NCBI RefSeq assembly: GCF_017115105.1
Contig: NZ_JABXKH010000015.1
Span: forward strand, 1 to 35,749
Origin: Nostoc sp. NMS2
GTDB lineage: Bacteria; Cyanobacteriota; Cyanobacteriia; Cyanobacteriales; Nostocaceae
Length of the DNA: 35,749 nucleotides
Reading direction: 5' to 3'
The stretch's first letter is position 1; every line of letters starts with the position of its first letter. A program made the translations under genes and the position numbers. This document shows, in pieces, positions 7,730 through 14,753 of this stretch. The notes below the pieces were generated by a model that was given only the letters and a program-made list of their open reading frames with translations, was not told where the DNA came from and made no database searches.

Positions 7730-8161
7730 TTACTCTTGCTGCTGCGTTTCAAGTTGAGCGCGAATGCGGTCTGACTGCTCCCTTAAGGCGGGTGTCAGGA
7801 CTTCACCAAAATCCTCTGCCTCGAATACGGGACGAATCTCAATCTCGGAGTCTCCTGGCATAGGGTTAGGGCAGCGCTTTACCCAAGCAACTGCCTCGGA
7901 CATTGAGTTCACCTGCCACAGCCAGTACCCTGCCACTAGCTCCGGCGCTGGAGTGAAAGGTCCCTGGGTGACGGTGCGATCGGTTCCTGAAAAGTGAACT
8001 CGCACCCCTTTTGAGCTAGGATGAAACCCCTCAGCGGCGAGCAAGATACCTGCCTTGGCTAATTCTTCGTTGTACTGCCCCATTTCAGTTAAAAGCTGTT
8101 CGCTCGGCATGACCCCAGTTTCAGAGTCTTGGGTTGCTTTGACAAAGACCATGACTTTCAT
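7730..8161 (-). CDS. YCII-related (DGPF-type) protein
   Basis: A 143-residue protein of the YCII/DGPF family, small ferredoxin-like-fold proteins whose biochemical role is mostly unknown. Visible features are MKVMVFVKAT at the N-terminus, the family loop DRTVTQGPFTPAPELVAGYW (DGPF is here QGPF), and the C-terminal SEIEIRPVFEAEDFGE. It lies 85 nt downstream of one VOC gene and 85 nt upstream of another in the same direction. Such genes are typical neighbours and targets of ECF42 sigma factors, and one is encoded at 9515. The start has AGGAGA about 7 nt before the ATG. Normal length, apparently intact. Confidence 0.85.
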   Translation of the reverse strand: MKVMVFVKATQDSETGVMPSEQLLTEMGQYNEELAKAGILLAAEGFHPSSKGVRVHFSGTDRTVTQGPFTPAPELVAGYWLWQVNSMSEAVAWVKRCPNPMPGDSEIEIRPVFEAEDFGEVLTPALREQSDRIRAQLETQQQE

Positions 8162-8248
8162 TGTGAAATCTCCTGTTGAATGGTTTTGAGTTAGATTGCG
8201 AGGGGTTGGGTGTGCTGATTAGCGCAAAGCGCAACTCCGAAGGAACCG

Positions 8249-8746
8249 CTAATCAGCAGCGACACGCTTGAGTTCATCAATCTCGATCTTCTTCATTTGC
8301 AGCATGGTAGTGGTCACTTTTTGAGAGGTTGCCGCGTCGGGGTGGTTGAGTAACTCAATCAGAATGCGAGGAATAATTTGCCAGGAGATGCCGTATTTGT
8401 CTTTGAGCCAGCCGCATTGCTGTGCGGTTTCATCCCCACCGGCAGACAATTTTTGCCAGTAATCGTCCACGTCCGCCTGGGTATCGCAAAAGATTTGGAA
8501 GGAAATCGCCTCGTTAAATTTGAAGGTCGGACCACCGTTGAGTGCTGTGAACGGCTGACCATCAAGTTCAAAGCTAACAGTCATGACGGCTCCGGCTGGT
8601 TTTCCGTGAATTTCCTGTCCAGCGTCTCCATATCGACTGACGTGGACAATTTTGGAATTGCGAAAAATCGACGTATAAAACTGAGCGGCGGCTTCGGCTT
8701 GATCATCAAACCATAAACAGGGAGTGATTTTGGAATTGTTTTGCAT
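8249..8746 (-). CDS. VOC family protein (PhnB/3-demethylubiquinone methyltransferase-like)
   Basis: A 165-residue VOC-superfamily protein: ITPCLWFDDQAEAAAQFYTS, IFRNSKI, ALNGGPTFKFNEAISFQI and DDYWQKLSAGG, followed by GWLKDKYGISWQIIPR and a helical tail LLNHPDAATSQKVTTTMLQM. These are the markers of the PF06983-type group, often annotated as 3-demethylubiquinone methyltransferase although that activity is doubtful. A longer frame extends upstream, but ATG 8746 is chosen because AAGGAGAACCCTC precedes it and the protein homology begins there; the extension is repeat DNA. It is the second gene of the leftward DGPF/VOC row, separated from the first by a G-rich repeat element. Confidence 0.87.
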   Translation of the reverse strand: MQNNSKITPCLWFDDQAEAAAQFYTSIFRNSKIVHVSRYGDAGQEIHGKPAGAVMTVSFELDGQPFTALNGGPTFKFNEAISFQIFCDTQADVDDYWQKLSAGGDETAQQCGWLKDKYGISWQIIPRILIELLNHPDAATSQKVTTTMLQMKKIEIDELKRVAAD

Positions 8747-8787
8747 GAGGGTTCTCCTTGAGTTCAAGCGGTTAAGGACGGTCAAAA

Positions 8788-8980
8788 GAGGCAGGGGGGC
8801 AGGGAGCAGGGAGCAGGGGGGAGGATTGGAAGGAGCTTGCACTCCCACCAATCAAGAACGCCCTGGAAGGGCGGGGCTTGATACCCATGTTCCGCTCCGC
8901 TTCACGGCAACTCTTGGAGACGCTGCGCGAACGGGACAGGGATTGCTCCCCCTGCTCCCTGCCCCCTGCCCCTCCGCCTC
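8788..8980. repeat. G-rich inverted-repeat element within the DGPF/VOC row
   Basis: Two 35-bp arms, 8788-8822 (GAGGCAGGGGGGCAGGGAGC onward) and 8946-8980 (ending CTGCCCCTCCGCCTC), are near-complementary and enclose about 120 bp. The loop holds another dispersed-repeat motif (GGAGACGCTGCGCGAACGGG). The element fills almost the whole gap between two genes of the row and could fold strongly in RNA, so it may weaken or separate their co-transcription. Confidence 0.75.
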
Positions 8981-8985
8981 TTCGG

Positions 8986-9345
8986 TCAGGGCTGTGCTGG
9001 TAGTCCCGCAACTTCGATGACAGGACGGATTTCGACGGTGCCGACTTTTGCACCTGGGATGCGGGTGGCGATCGCAATGGCTTCATCCAAATCCTGAGCA
9101 TTAACGAGGAAGAATCCACCCAATTGTTCGCGGGTTTCGGCAAATGGTCCATCGGTCACGAGTGATTTGCCATCACGGACTTGGACACTGGTTGCGGTTG
9201 CAACAGGATGGAGTGGAGCCGTCGCTAGAAATTGTCCTTGAGTATGCAAGTGCTGGGCGAGTTGGGCAGATTCCCCATAGCAATGCTCCCGCTCAGTGTC
9301 GCTCATGGCGTTTTCGTCCATATAAATCAGCAGCAAATATTTCAT
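8986..9345 (-). CDS. YCII-related protein with DGPF motif
   Basis: A 119-residue DGPF/YCII protein. It carries the literal family motif in SLVTDGPFAETREQLGGFF, preceded by MKYLLLIYMDENAM and followed by LDEAIAIATRIPGAKVGTVE and IRPV. The role is unknown; family members are regulated by ECF42-type sigma factors in several bacteria. The ATG at 9345 is fixed by an excellent ribosome site, AAAGGAGG, 7 nt upstream, and by the family start; an in-frame extension to 9396 would run through the promoter repeat. It is the first gene of the leftward row and faces the sigma factor gene across a shared region containing the 31-bp direct repeats. Confidence 0.9.
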   Translation of the reverse strand: MKYLLLIYMDENAMSDTEREHCYGESAQLAQHLHTQGQFLATAPLHPVATATSVQVRDGKSLVTDGPFAETREQLGGFFLVNAQDLDEAIAIATRIPGAKVGTVEIRPVIEVAGLPAQP

Positions 9346-9367
9346 TCGGTTGCCTCCTTTGTGATTA

Positions 9368-9480
9368 AGTCGAACGGGAATTGTCCAAATCGACACCTGA
9401 GTGCAAAAATTTTGTCTAGTACAATTGAACTTATCTGCCTTTATCAGTCAGTCGAACGGCAATTGCTCCAATCGACACCT
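9368..9480 (-). promoter_or_regulatory. 31-bp direct repeat pair, candidate ECF42-dependent promoter(s)
   Basis: Two copies, 9368-9398 and 9450-9480, differ at 4 of 31 positions. Both begin AGTCGAACGG and end AATCGACACCT. Read leftward, each starts AGGTGTCGAT and ends CGTTCGACT, i.e. a TGTCGA box followed by a CGAAC/GTTCGA-like box at promoter spacing (about 16 nt). The inner copy would start transcription some 20-25 nt before the DGPF gene. The boxes resemble ECF-type -35/-10 elements as I recall them; the assignment is inference. Confidence 0.6.
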
Positions 9481-9514
9481 TGCCCAAAATTCTTTATGTC
9501 TTTTTATAAAAGGT

Positions 9515-10783
9515 ATGGCTTCAATCCCAAAAATAGATGTGGCTCAAGCAATTGCTGCCCTTTATCGAACTGAATGGGGGCGCATTGTCGCTATTCTGAT
9601 TCGGCTGGTCGGAGATTTTGATGTAGCTGAAGAAGCTGCACAGGCAGCATTTACAGCGGCAGTGAATCAGTGGGAAAGCGACGGTATTCCTGATCGTCCC
9701 CGTGCCTGGATTATCCGAACTGCCCGGTACAAGGCGATCGATCGCCTCCGACGACGCACGAAACTGACCGAAAAACTGGAGTGGTATGCGGCATCTGGCT
9801 TAATTCCATCCACTGAAGAACCAACCTATGACAGTGATGAAATTGGAGACGATCGCCTGCGATTAATCTTTACCTGCTGTCACCCGGCACTGGCAACGGA
9901 AACTCAAGTAGCGTTGACCCTCCGAATGTTGGGTGGACTGGAAACCGACGAAATTGCCCGCGCCTTTCTTATACCGACTCCAACAATGGCACAGCGGTTA
10001 GTTCGTGCTAAACGCAAAATTCGAGACGCAGGCATTCCTTACAAAGTACCTGAGACGACTGATCTCGCTCCCCGGATAGAGGCAGTCCTGACAGTCATTT
10101 ATCTCATCTTCAACGAAGGCTATGCTGCAACCAAAGGAGATGCGCTCGTGCGGGCTGACCTCTGCATCAAAGCGATTCGCTTGGGGCAACTGGTGCGGCA
10201 ATTGCTGGCACCCCAACCCCCATCTGAAGTCACAGCACTGGTGGCGCTGATGTTATTGCACGATTCGCGGCGCAATGGGCGTCTAGATGAGGCAGGCGAT
10301 TTGATTTTACTAGAAGATCAGGATCGCAGTCGTTGGAACCATCTACAGATTGCTGAGGCGTTACCTCTGGTAGAGGAAGCGTTGCTCTTTGGAACCGGAG
10401 TGTATGCCCTGCAAGCGGCGATCGCCGCCCTCCATTGTCAGGCAACCCGCGCCGAAGAAACAGACTGGGCCCAGATCGTGCGGCTCTATGAGGTGTTGGA
10501 ACACTTGCAGCCCTCACCCATTGTTACCTTGAACCGAGCAGTAGCGATCGCAATGGCAGACAGTCCTCAAGCCGCATTTGGACTGATTGATCGCCTTGCT
10601 CCAGAACTGGACAGCTATCATCTCTTTCATGCCACCCGTGCAGATTTATTCCGGCGTATTGGAGCATTAGAGGAAGCGACCCAGAGCTATACACGGGCAC
10701 TAGAATTAGTGACAAATGACAGTGAGCGTCGTTTTCTGGAACGTCGGTTGCGCGAAGTTAAACCTAACATTCAGTCCGGCTAA
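9515..10783 (+). CDS. ECF42-type RNA polymerase sigma factor (DUF6596)
   Basis: A 422-residue sigma factor of the ECF42 type. Sigma-2 is near residues 10-80 (GRIVAILIRLVGDFDVAEEA and WIIRTARYKAIDRLRRR). Sigma-4 is near 110-165 (LTLRMLGGLETDEIARAFLI with RLVRAKRKIRDAGIPYKVP). The long C-terminal extension begins with VIYLIFNEGYAAT, the DUF6596 signature, and ends in TPR-like helices. The length is normal for ECF42, which has no anti-sigma partner and is thought to be controlled through this extension. It diverges from DGPF and VOC genes, its known genomic partners. ATG 9515 is chosen because the protein homology begins there; an AAAAGG lies only 1-2 nt before it, so the spacing is poor. Confidence 0.92.
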   Translation: MASIPKIDVAQAIAALYRTEWGRIVAILIRLVGDFDVAEEAAQAAFTAAVNQWESDGIPDRPRAWIIRTARYKAIDRLRRRTKLTEKLEWYAASGLIPSTEEPTYDSDEIGDDRLRLIFTCCHPALATETQVALTLRMLGGLETDEIARAFLIPTPTMAQRLVRAKRKIRDAGIPYKVPETTDLAPRIEAVLTVIYLIFNEGYAATKGDALVRADLCIKAIRLGQLVRQLLAPQPPSEVTALVALMLLHDSRRNGRLDEAGDLILLEDQDRSRWNHLQIAEALPLVEEALLFGTGVYALQAAIAALHCQATRAEETDWAQIVRLYEVLEHLQPSPIVTLNRAVAIAMADSPQAAFGLIDRLAPELDSYHLFHATRADLFRRIGALEEATQSYTRALELVTNDSERRFLERRLREVKPNIQSG

Positions 10784-10900
10784 GGGTTTACAACAGTTTA
10801 AAGCGCCAGGCATTCATGATGCCGTGGAAAAAGAAATGAAAAATCTTCTAACAGGGTGAACTTGTAACTTAACAAAAGGCAAAAGAAGACAAGTCGGCTT

Positions 10901-10922
10901 AGTACTAAAGTACTGTTATAAT
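10901..10922 (+). promoter_or_regulatory. LexA-box-like palindrome overlapping a -10 element
   Basis: AGTACTAAAGTACT at 10901-10914 fits the cyanobacterial LexA consensus RGTAC-N3-DGTWCB at every position, as I remember it from Anabaena work. A TATAAT follows at 10917-10922. The next start codon on this strand is the truncated VOC gene at 11017. Whether LexA or another repressor binds here is inference. The rest of 10784-11016 shows no gene. Confidence 0.5.
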
Positions 10923-11016
10923 CCAATCGTTTCATCAAGTTGTGTTAGGGTGCAGCAAATCACCAATCGGCTCTCTGGCACATCCACATCCACCTCAACT
11001 GATAGAGGATTCCGAC

Positions 11017-11160
11017 ATGGATAAAAATCCCAGCATTCTCTCGCACGTTTCGATTGGTACTAATGATTTTAAACGAGCGATCGCCATTTGTCGTAGTGCG
11101 GTTCCTGCGGCGGCGGAGCGTCTCCAAGAGTTGCCATCGCTCTGTGAATATAGGTTTTGA
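11017..11160 (+). pseudogene. N-terminal stub of a VOC/glyoxalase-family gene
   Basis: MDKNPSILSHVSIGTNDFKR followed by AIA is the characteristic start of a VOC (glyoxalase/bleomycin-resistance) protein. After about 24 residues the sequence passes into a dispersed-repeat stretch (GCGGTTCCTGCGGCGGCGGA, GCGTCTCCAAGAG) and stops at residue 48, so about 100 residues are missing. AGAGGA precedes the ATG by 8 nt, so the start signals are still intact. Together with the other VOC and DGPF genes nearby it suggests local erosion of a once larger set. Loss was probably caused by a repeat-associated deletion. Confidence 0.75.
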
Positions 11161-11170
11161 AAGCATAACG

Positions 11171-11200
11171 TATTTAAAGTATTATTTTATACTTAAAATA
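11171..11200. repeat. AT-rich hairpin
   Basis: Arms TATTTAAAGTAT (11171-11182) and ATACTTAAAATA (11189-11200) pair with about one mismatch around a 6-nt loop. It lies directly left of the 310-bp element and beside a TTTTGAAAGCATAACG copy. It could be a terminator or part of an element end. Confidence 0.4.
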
Positions 11201-11208
11201 CTGAGATA

Positions 11209-11518
11209 TGTCACTGTAACCATAAGTTTGCCGCTTTTGAAAGCATAACCTTGCCACAGGACAAGCGCAAAGGCTTAATTTAACGTTCCGCGATGCCTAC
11301 GGCGGCAAGCTACGCAGTCAAAGCATTTGGTTTTGAAACCAAAAAGTTGCCGAAAGTCTAAAAATAAAGCATAAACGTGCCGAAAGTTCAGGGATTATGC
11401 ACCCTCAAATACTTGAATTAGCAAGATTGTCTCTTAAAAACCCCAAAAATTCAAGCTGTCGTAAGTCCATTTGAAAGCATAAACGTGACACCCCGGCAAA
11501 CTTATGGTTACAGTCACA
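11209..11518. mobile_element. 310-bp element with 25-bp terminal inverted repeats
   Basis: The left end 11209-11233 begins TGTCACTGTAACCATAAGTT and ends TGCCG. The right end 11494-11518 is its reverse complement with a single mismatch (TGTGACTG read inward). Subterminal GAAAGCATAA motifs occur inside both ends (about 11240 and 11473), with related copies at about 11373 and just outside at 11158. Inside there are GCCGAAAG copies and a dispersed repeat (GCCTACGGCGGCAAGCTACG), but no coding frame. Flanking bases show no clear target duplication. TGT-type ends with repeated subterminal motifs suggest a non-autonomous relative of a larger transposon; the family is not known. Confidence 0.7.
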
Positions 11519-11589
11519 CTTTTTTATTCTTCTACAGCTGGAGAAAAGGTATTAATCGGAGTTAATGTCGGATAAAAGATAAGGGTAGC

Positions 11590-11952
11590 TCATTCTGCGT
11601 CAGCTTCTTTGATCTTTAAGAAGGCTCTAGCCTTAGCCATTCTGACAATATGCTCTAAATATTGATACCCCTGCCATTGCTGCTCTTCTGTTGCGGTTAA
11701 ACCTACCGTCCGATTTTTTTCTACCAGAGTGTTAATTTGAGCTTGCAGGGATTCAGAGGGACGCAGGGCAATAATGGCTTCAGCAGTGGGTAGGCTTGCC
11801 AGAAATTCTACGACTTCAGCCATACCTGAAAATCCTGACTGAGCGATCGCATTCAGTTCTCGTAACCCCAACTCTAGGATTTGAGGCAGTTTGTCTGCAA
11901 AGGGTTGAAGCTGATTGACAACTTCATCAGGTAAGTCAAATGTAACTTGCAT
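11590..11952 (-). CDS. Antitoxin-like protein of unknown family, without visible partner
   Basis: A 120-residue protein of a type common in cyanobacteria: MQVTFDLPDEVVNQLQPFAD at the N-terminus (a short strand and helix, ribbon-helix-helix-like), then a helical body, FLASLPTAEAIIALRPSESL in the middle, and a C-terminal LEHIVRMAKARAFLK. I recall such proteins next to PIN or HNH nuclease genes, annotated as antitoxin-like. No toxin gene is visible on either side: downstream is the 310-bp element, upstream is an unrelated AHSA1 gene. Whether the partner was lost to the element insertion, or the protein works alone, cannot be told. Confidence 0.6.
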   Translation of the reverse strand: MQVTFDLPDEVVNQLQPFADKLPQILELGLRELNAIAQSGFSGMAEVVEFLASLPTAEAIIALRPSESLQAQINTLVEKNRTVGLTATEEQQWQGYQYLEHIVRMAKARAFLKIKEADAE

Positions 11953-12068
11953 AGACGTTTGCTTTTACTACAAGGATACACTTTCTGGATTTTAGCTGAC
12001 AGAATATTCCACAATTAAATCAATCGGATACCGCGTACCTTTGGTCGGCGTAGCCATCGCAATTGTAA

Positions 12069-12548
12069 TTAATCGTTTGGTTCTAAAAGCTTGCCCAGAG
12101 CTTCAACGGACTGCCGCCAGCCGCTTTCCATGCCGCTGGCAACCATGCCGTCACGGTCTGACTGGCTCATTGCTGTGCTATGGGTACGAATCTCAGTTGT
12201 ATGTTCGTCAATTGCGACAAACTCAGCTTTTTCCAGCATGACATGCCCACGTTCCGGCATCCCCAAGAATTCAAATGTCTGCACGATTCGTTTATCTAGA
12301 GCGACTTCATGAAAACAGCCAGTAAACTCATACTCGTTACCATCTTCTGATTGTTCAGCAATGTGCCAACTGCCGCCGTCTTGACAATCGAAGTGATACA
12401 CTTTCATTGGATTACCGCGACACCACCAACTAGCAAACAGTTCCTCTTTGGTATATGCTTCAAATACCTTTTCCAACGAAGCCTTGATTGTGACAGTACC
12501 GAAGATATTTTGTGAATTTTCTGGAACTGTTACTGTCAGATTTGCCAT
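12069..12548 (-). CDS. AHSA1/SRPBCC domain protein
   Basis: A 159-residue START-like protein of the AHSA1 (activator of Hsp90 ATPase homologue) group. It begins IFGTVTIKASLEKVFEAYTK with ELFASWWCRG, the usual strand-helix opening; CQDGGSWHIAEQ and EYEFTGCFHEV follow; it closes with DRDGMVASGMESGWRQSVEA, the family's long C-terminal helix. Bacterial members bind small hydrophobic ligands, but the ligand here is unknown. The gene follows the ArsR-type regulator by 20 nt in the same direction, a very common two-gene operon. The ribosome site CAGGAGGG precedes the ATG. Intact. Confidence 0.9.
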   Translation of the reverse strand: MANLTVTVPENSQNIFGTVTIKASLEKVFEAYTKEELFASWWCRGNPMKVYHFDCQDGGSWHIAEQSEDGNEYEFTGCFHEVALDKRIVQTFEFLGMPERGHVMLEKAEFVAIDEHTTEIRTHSTAMSQSDRDGMVASGMESGWRQSVEALGKLLEPND

Positions 12549-12568
12549 ACTACCCTCCTGCTACTTTG

Positions 12569-12892
12569 TTATCGATCTTCTAGTAGTTTTTCCAGAGCAT
12601 CAAAGCGGGCACTCCAGATTTTTTCATACTCGCCCAGATATGCTGCGGCTACTTTGAGAGTTTTCGGCTGAATCTGAATAACTTTCTCCTTACCACTTCG
12701 ACGCTTGGTAATCAGTCCGGCTTTCTCCAACACACTGATGTGCTTTGCGATCGCTGCAAAAGACATCGCATAGGGTTGTGCTAATTCGCCGATAGTATGT
12801 TCTGCTGTTGATACCCGCTTCAGAATGTCTCGCCGCGTCACATCAGCCAAAGCAGCAAAAATTTTATCAAGGGCTACATTTGATTCAACCAT
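12569..12892 (-). CDS. ArsR/SmtB-type HTH transcriptional regulator
   Basis: A 107-residue winged-helix regulator. LDKIFAALADVTRRDILKRV at residues 8-27 is the usual ArsR opening; HTIGELAQPYAMSFAAIAKH, then ISVLEKAGLITKRRSGKEKV, holds the recognition helix and wing. No metal-binding ELCVCD motif is seen, so it belongs to the non-metal subgroup that accompanies AHSA1 proteins. It is the first gene of the operon with the AHSA1 protein and probably represses that operon. The start lies beside a partial palindrome (CATATAG) that may be its operator. The integrase frame diverges only about 145 nt away. Confidence 0.9.
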   Translation of the reverse strand: MVESNVALDKIFAALADVTRRDILKRVSTAEHTIGELAQPYAMSFAAIAKHISVLEKAGLITKRRSGKEKVIQIQPKTLKVAAAYLGEYEKIWSARFDALEKLLEDR

Positions 12893-13037
12893 ATAGTTGA
12901 ATGATATCCAAAGATACAGATCGTGTCAAGTGACAACGCGGCCAACTTTTACCTTCTGTCTTGGGCAAATTCTACCTGAAGTCACATACAATTTTGGGTG
13001 TTACTTCCACTGTGCTTCCAGGCGATCGCGCAAGATT

Positions 13038-14054
13038 ATGGTGAATAACCCTGAACTAAATAACTTACCTCCGATTAAACTCATTGCTCTTGACGCTGAA
13101 ACGGCATCACTCTCTGGGCGCACGGCTAGTACAAGACCACCAACCGATATTCGGTGGGTAAAAGTTCTGGAATTTTTACGCAGCAACAATCTCGCACCCA
13201 ACAGCCGCAAGCTTTACGAACGCGAACTGAAGCGGTTTTTGGCGTGGAGTGAGCTGCACTATCATGAGCTACGCCCACGTCACCTTGCACTATATAAAGA
13301 GTACCTGCGGGATGAACTGCGGACTGATGTTGGTAAACCACTTTCAAAAAGCAGCATTAATGCCTCAATTGCGGCACTCAAAAGCTTTTTCAAATGGATG
13401 TGTTACACGTATCCTGAAATTATTTCTACCTTACCCACACTGGGGATAAAACTAGAAAAAGTGCCACTGCCACCAGCCCAAAGTTTGACCCCTGAAGAAA
13501 TGGAGCGGGTTTGGTCAGCTTTGGAATTGCTCCAAGAAACAAAGCAACGAGATACAGCACTCGTTCACATCCTTAGTCATGGACTCCGGGCTGGGGAAGT
13601 TGTGCAGCTAAATGTTGGCTCATTTGATGGCAAGCTGCTATTTTTACCAGACACCAAAACCAATGAACCACGCTTAGTTCCACTGCGAAAAGAGAGCCGG
13701 GAAATTTTAGCAGAGTATTTGCAATTGCGCGAACAGCAAGGAGAGGTGTTAAACAGCGACTCCCCACTGATGATTTCACACCATGCTTCATACAAAGGTG
13801 AACGCTTGAGTTATCACGGTATTTACTTTGCTGTGGAAAAAATCGGTGAAATAGCTCACATTGAGGACTTACATCCTCACTCCTTTCGTCATACTTATGC
13901 TACTGACTTATTGCTATTGGGAGTTGACCCCAGCCATGCACGAAAATTAACAGGGCATCAAAGCGAGAAAGCGTTTCGGCGGTATACGCTTCGCAGCGAG
14001 CAAGAAGCTGCGATCGCTGCTTACTATCGCGCGATTGGCGAAGAAGTGGAGTAA
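13038..14054 (+). CDS. Tyrosine recombinase / site-specific integrase
   Basis: A 338-residue recombinase of the XerC/D-like phage-integrase family, cutting and rejoining DNA through a 3'-phosphotyrosine. The N-terminal SAM-like core-binding domain covers about residues 30-130 (FLRSNNLAPNSRKLYERELK). The catalytic domain has Arg near 183 in LSHGLRAGEVVQL, the box-II HPHSFRHTYATDLLLLGVD near 280, GHQSEKAFRRY and the nucleophile Tyr near 316. All key residues are present, so it should be active. ATG 13038 is preferred to a longer in-frame ORF from 12897, which would run through an unlikely N-terminus. The next gene follows after 3 nt, so they are probably one transcript. No att site was identified. 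Confidence 0.9.
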   Translation: MVNNPELNNLPPIKLIALDAETASLSGRTASTRPPTDIRWVKVLEFLRSNNLAPNSRKLYERELKRFLAWSELHYHELRPRHLALYKEYLRDELRTDVGKPLSKSSINASIAALKSFFKWMCYTYPEIISTLPTLGIKLEKVPLPPAQSLTPEEMERVWSALELLQETKQRDTALVHILSHGLRAGEVVQLNVGSFDGKLLFLPDTKTNEPRLVPLRKESREILAEYLQLREQQGEVLNSDSPLMISHHASYKGERLSYHGIYFAVEKIGEIAHIEDLHPHSFRHTYATDLLLLGVDPSHARKLTGHQSEKAFRRYTLRSEQEAAIAAYYRAIGEEVE

Positions 14055-14057
14055 GGT

Positions 14058-14549
14058 ATGCCAAAGCCACTTGATCCCAAATGCCAGCTATGCTCCAAAT
14101 TACCAACAACTCAAGCAAAACTACTACATGGGCCACAAGGGGATGGGTGTTGGAATCCAAAAGTCTGCCACAATCGCCGCTCATTTTATCGCCACCGGAG
14201 TGAAAGTCATTCAGCAGAAATTGATGCGATGGGCTACGCCCGACCGGAGGTCATCGCAGTCGAACCACCAGCAACATATTTTGCAGTGCTGTATTTGTAT
14301 AAAGAATCAGGGGATAAGCCATTGCACGCTATGTCGGCAGAACTCTGGCTGGGTCAAAAACCAATTTGCCGCCTGGAACCAATTCACTGTTTTGGGCTAA
14401 CGGCTGGCAAGATCCGTGCCTATACAGATCAGGTGTTGCAGGCTTTTGCATCTCAATATAGTGTTTCACTATATCAATATAAGGATATGTTTGAGATTGC
14501 CTCAAGCTACTGCCCAGTACGACCCTGCCCGTTGCATCCAGAATCCTAG
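14058..14549 (+). CDS. Hypothetical Cys-rich protein in an integrase operon
   Basis: A 163-residue protein of unknown family, starting 3 nt after the integrase stop. The N-terminus carries a probable zinc site: Cys9 and Cys12 (KCQLCSKL), then Cys31 and Cys37-His38 (GCWNPKVCHNRRSFYRHR), followed by a basic patch. The rest looks globular (ATYFAVLYLYKESGDKPLHA and FGLTAGKIRAYTDQVLQAFA). Residues around DAMGYARPEVIAV are encoded by a dispersed-repeat-like sequence (GATGGGCTACGCCC), apparently inserted in frame. A DNA-binding accessory factor for the recombinase is a reasonable guess from the zinc site and coupling, not more. Confidence 0.7.
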   Translation: MPKPLDPKCQLCSKLPTTQAKLLHGPQGDGCWNPKVCHNRRSFYRHRSESHSAEIDAMGYARPEVIAVEPPATYFAVLYLYKESGDKPLHAMSAELWLGQKPICRLEPIHCFGLTAGKIRAYTDQVLQAFASQYSVSLYQYKDMFEIASSYCPVRPCPLHPES

Positions 14550-14561
14550 AGATGACCGAAT

Positions 14562-14753
14562 AATTCGTAATTCGTAATTCGTAATTCGTAATTCGTAATT
14601 AATTAGGAGTTAATTAATAATTAAATCATTGAGGGTACAAGCCCCTAACTTCAGTTATGAAGAAAGAGAAAACGCGTAGCAACTTTATTCAAGCCCCCGG
14701 ATTTATCCGTAAGGCAATAATTACGAATTACGAATTAGAAATTACGAATTATT
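14562..14753. repeat. AATTCGT tandem repeat with inverted counterpart
   Basis: Five perfect AATTCGT units plus AATT (14562-14600) face inverted units (ACGAATT type) at 14716-14753, ending right at the next ATG. About 115 bp lie between. The arms can pair over about 30 bp. It resembles a small MITE-like or folded repeat that landed between two genes of the integrase block. Confidence 0.8.

Noticed and set aside
8724..9020. Forward frames over the DGPF/VOC row
   Set aside because: They lie antisense to well-supported genes or within the G-rich repeat, and have no homology signals.
11209..11518. Tn7-like or CRISPR-associated transposon end
   Set aside because: TGT ends and subterminal repeats are suggestive, but there are no tns genes, no cargo and no 5-bp target duplication, and the end sequence does not match known ones that I recall.
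14562..14600. CRISPR-like array
   Set aside because: The unit is 7 bp in direct tandem with no spacers and no cas genes; it is a simple repeat.
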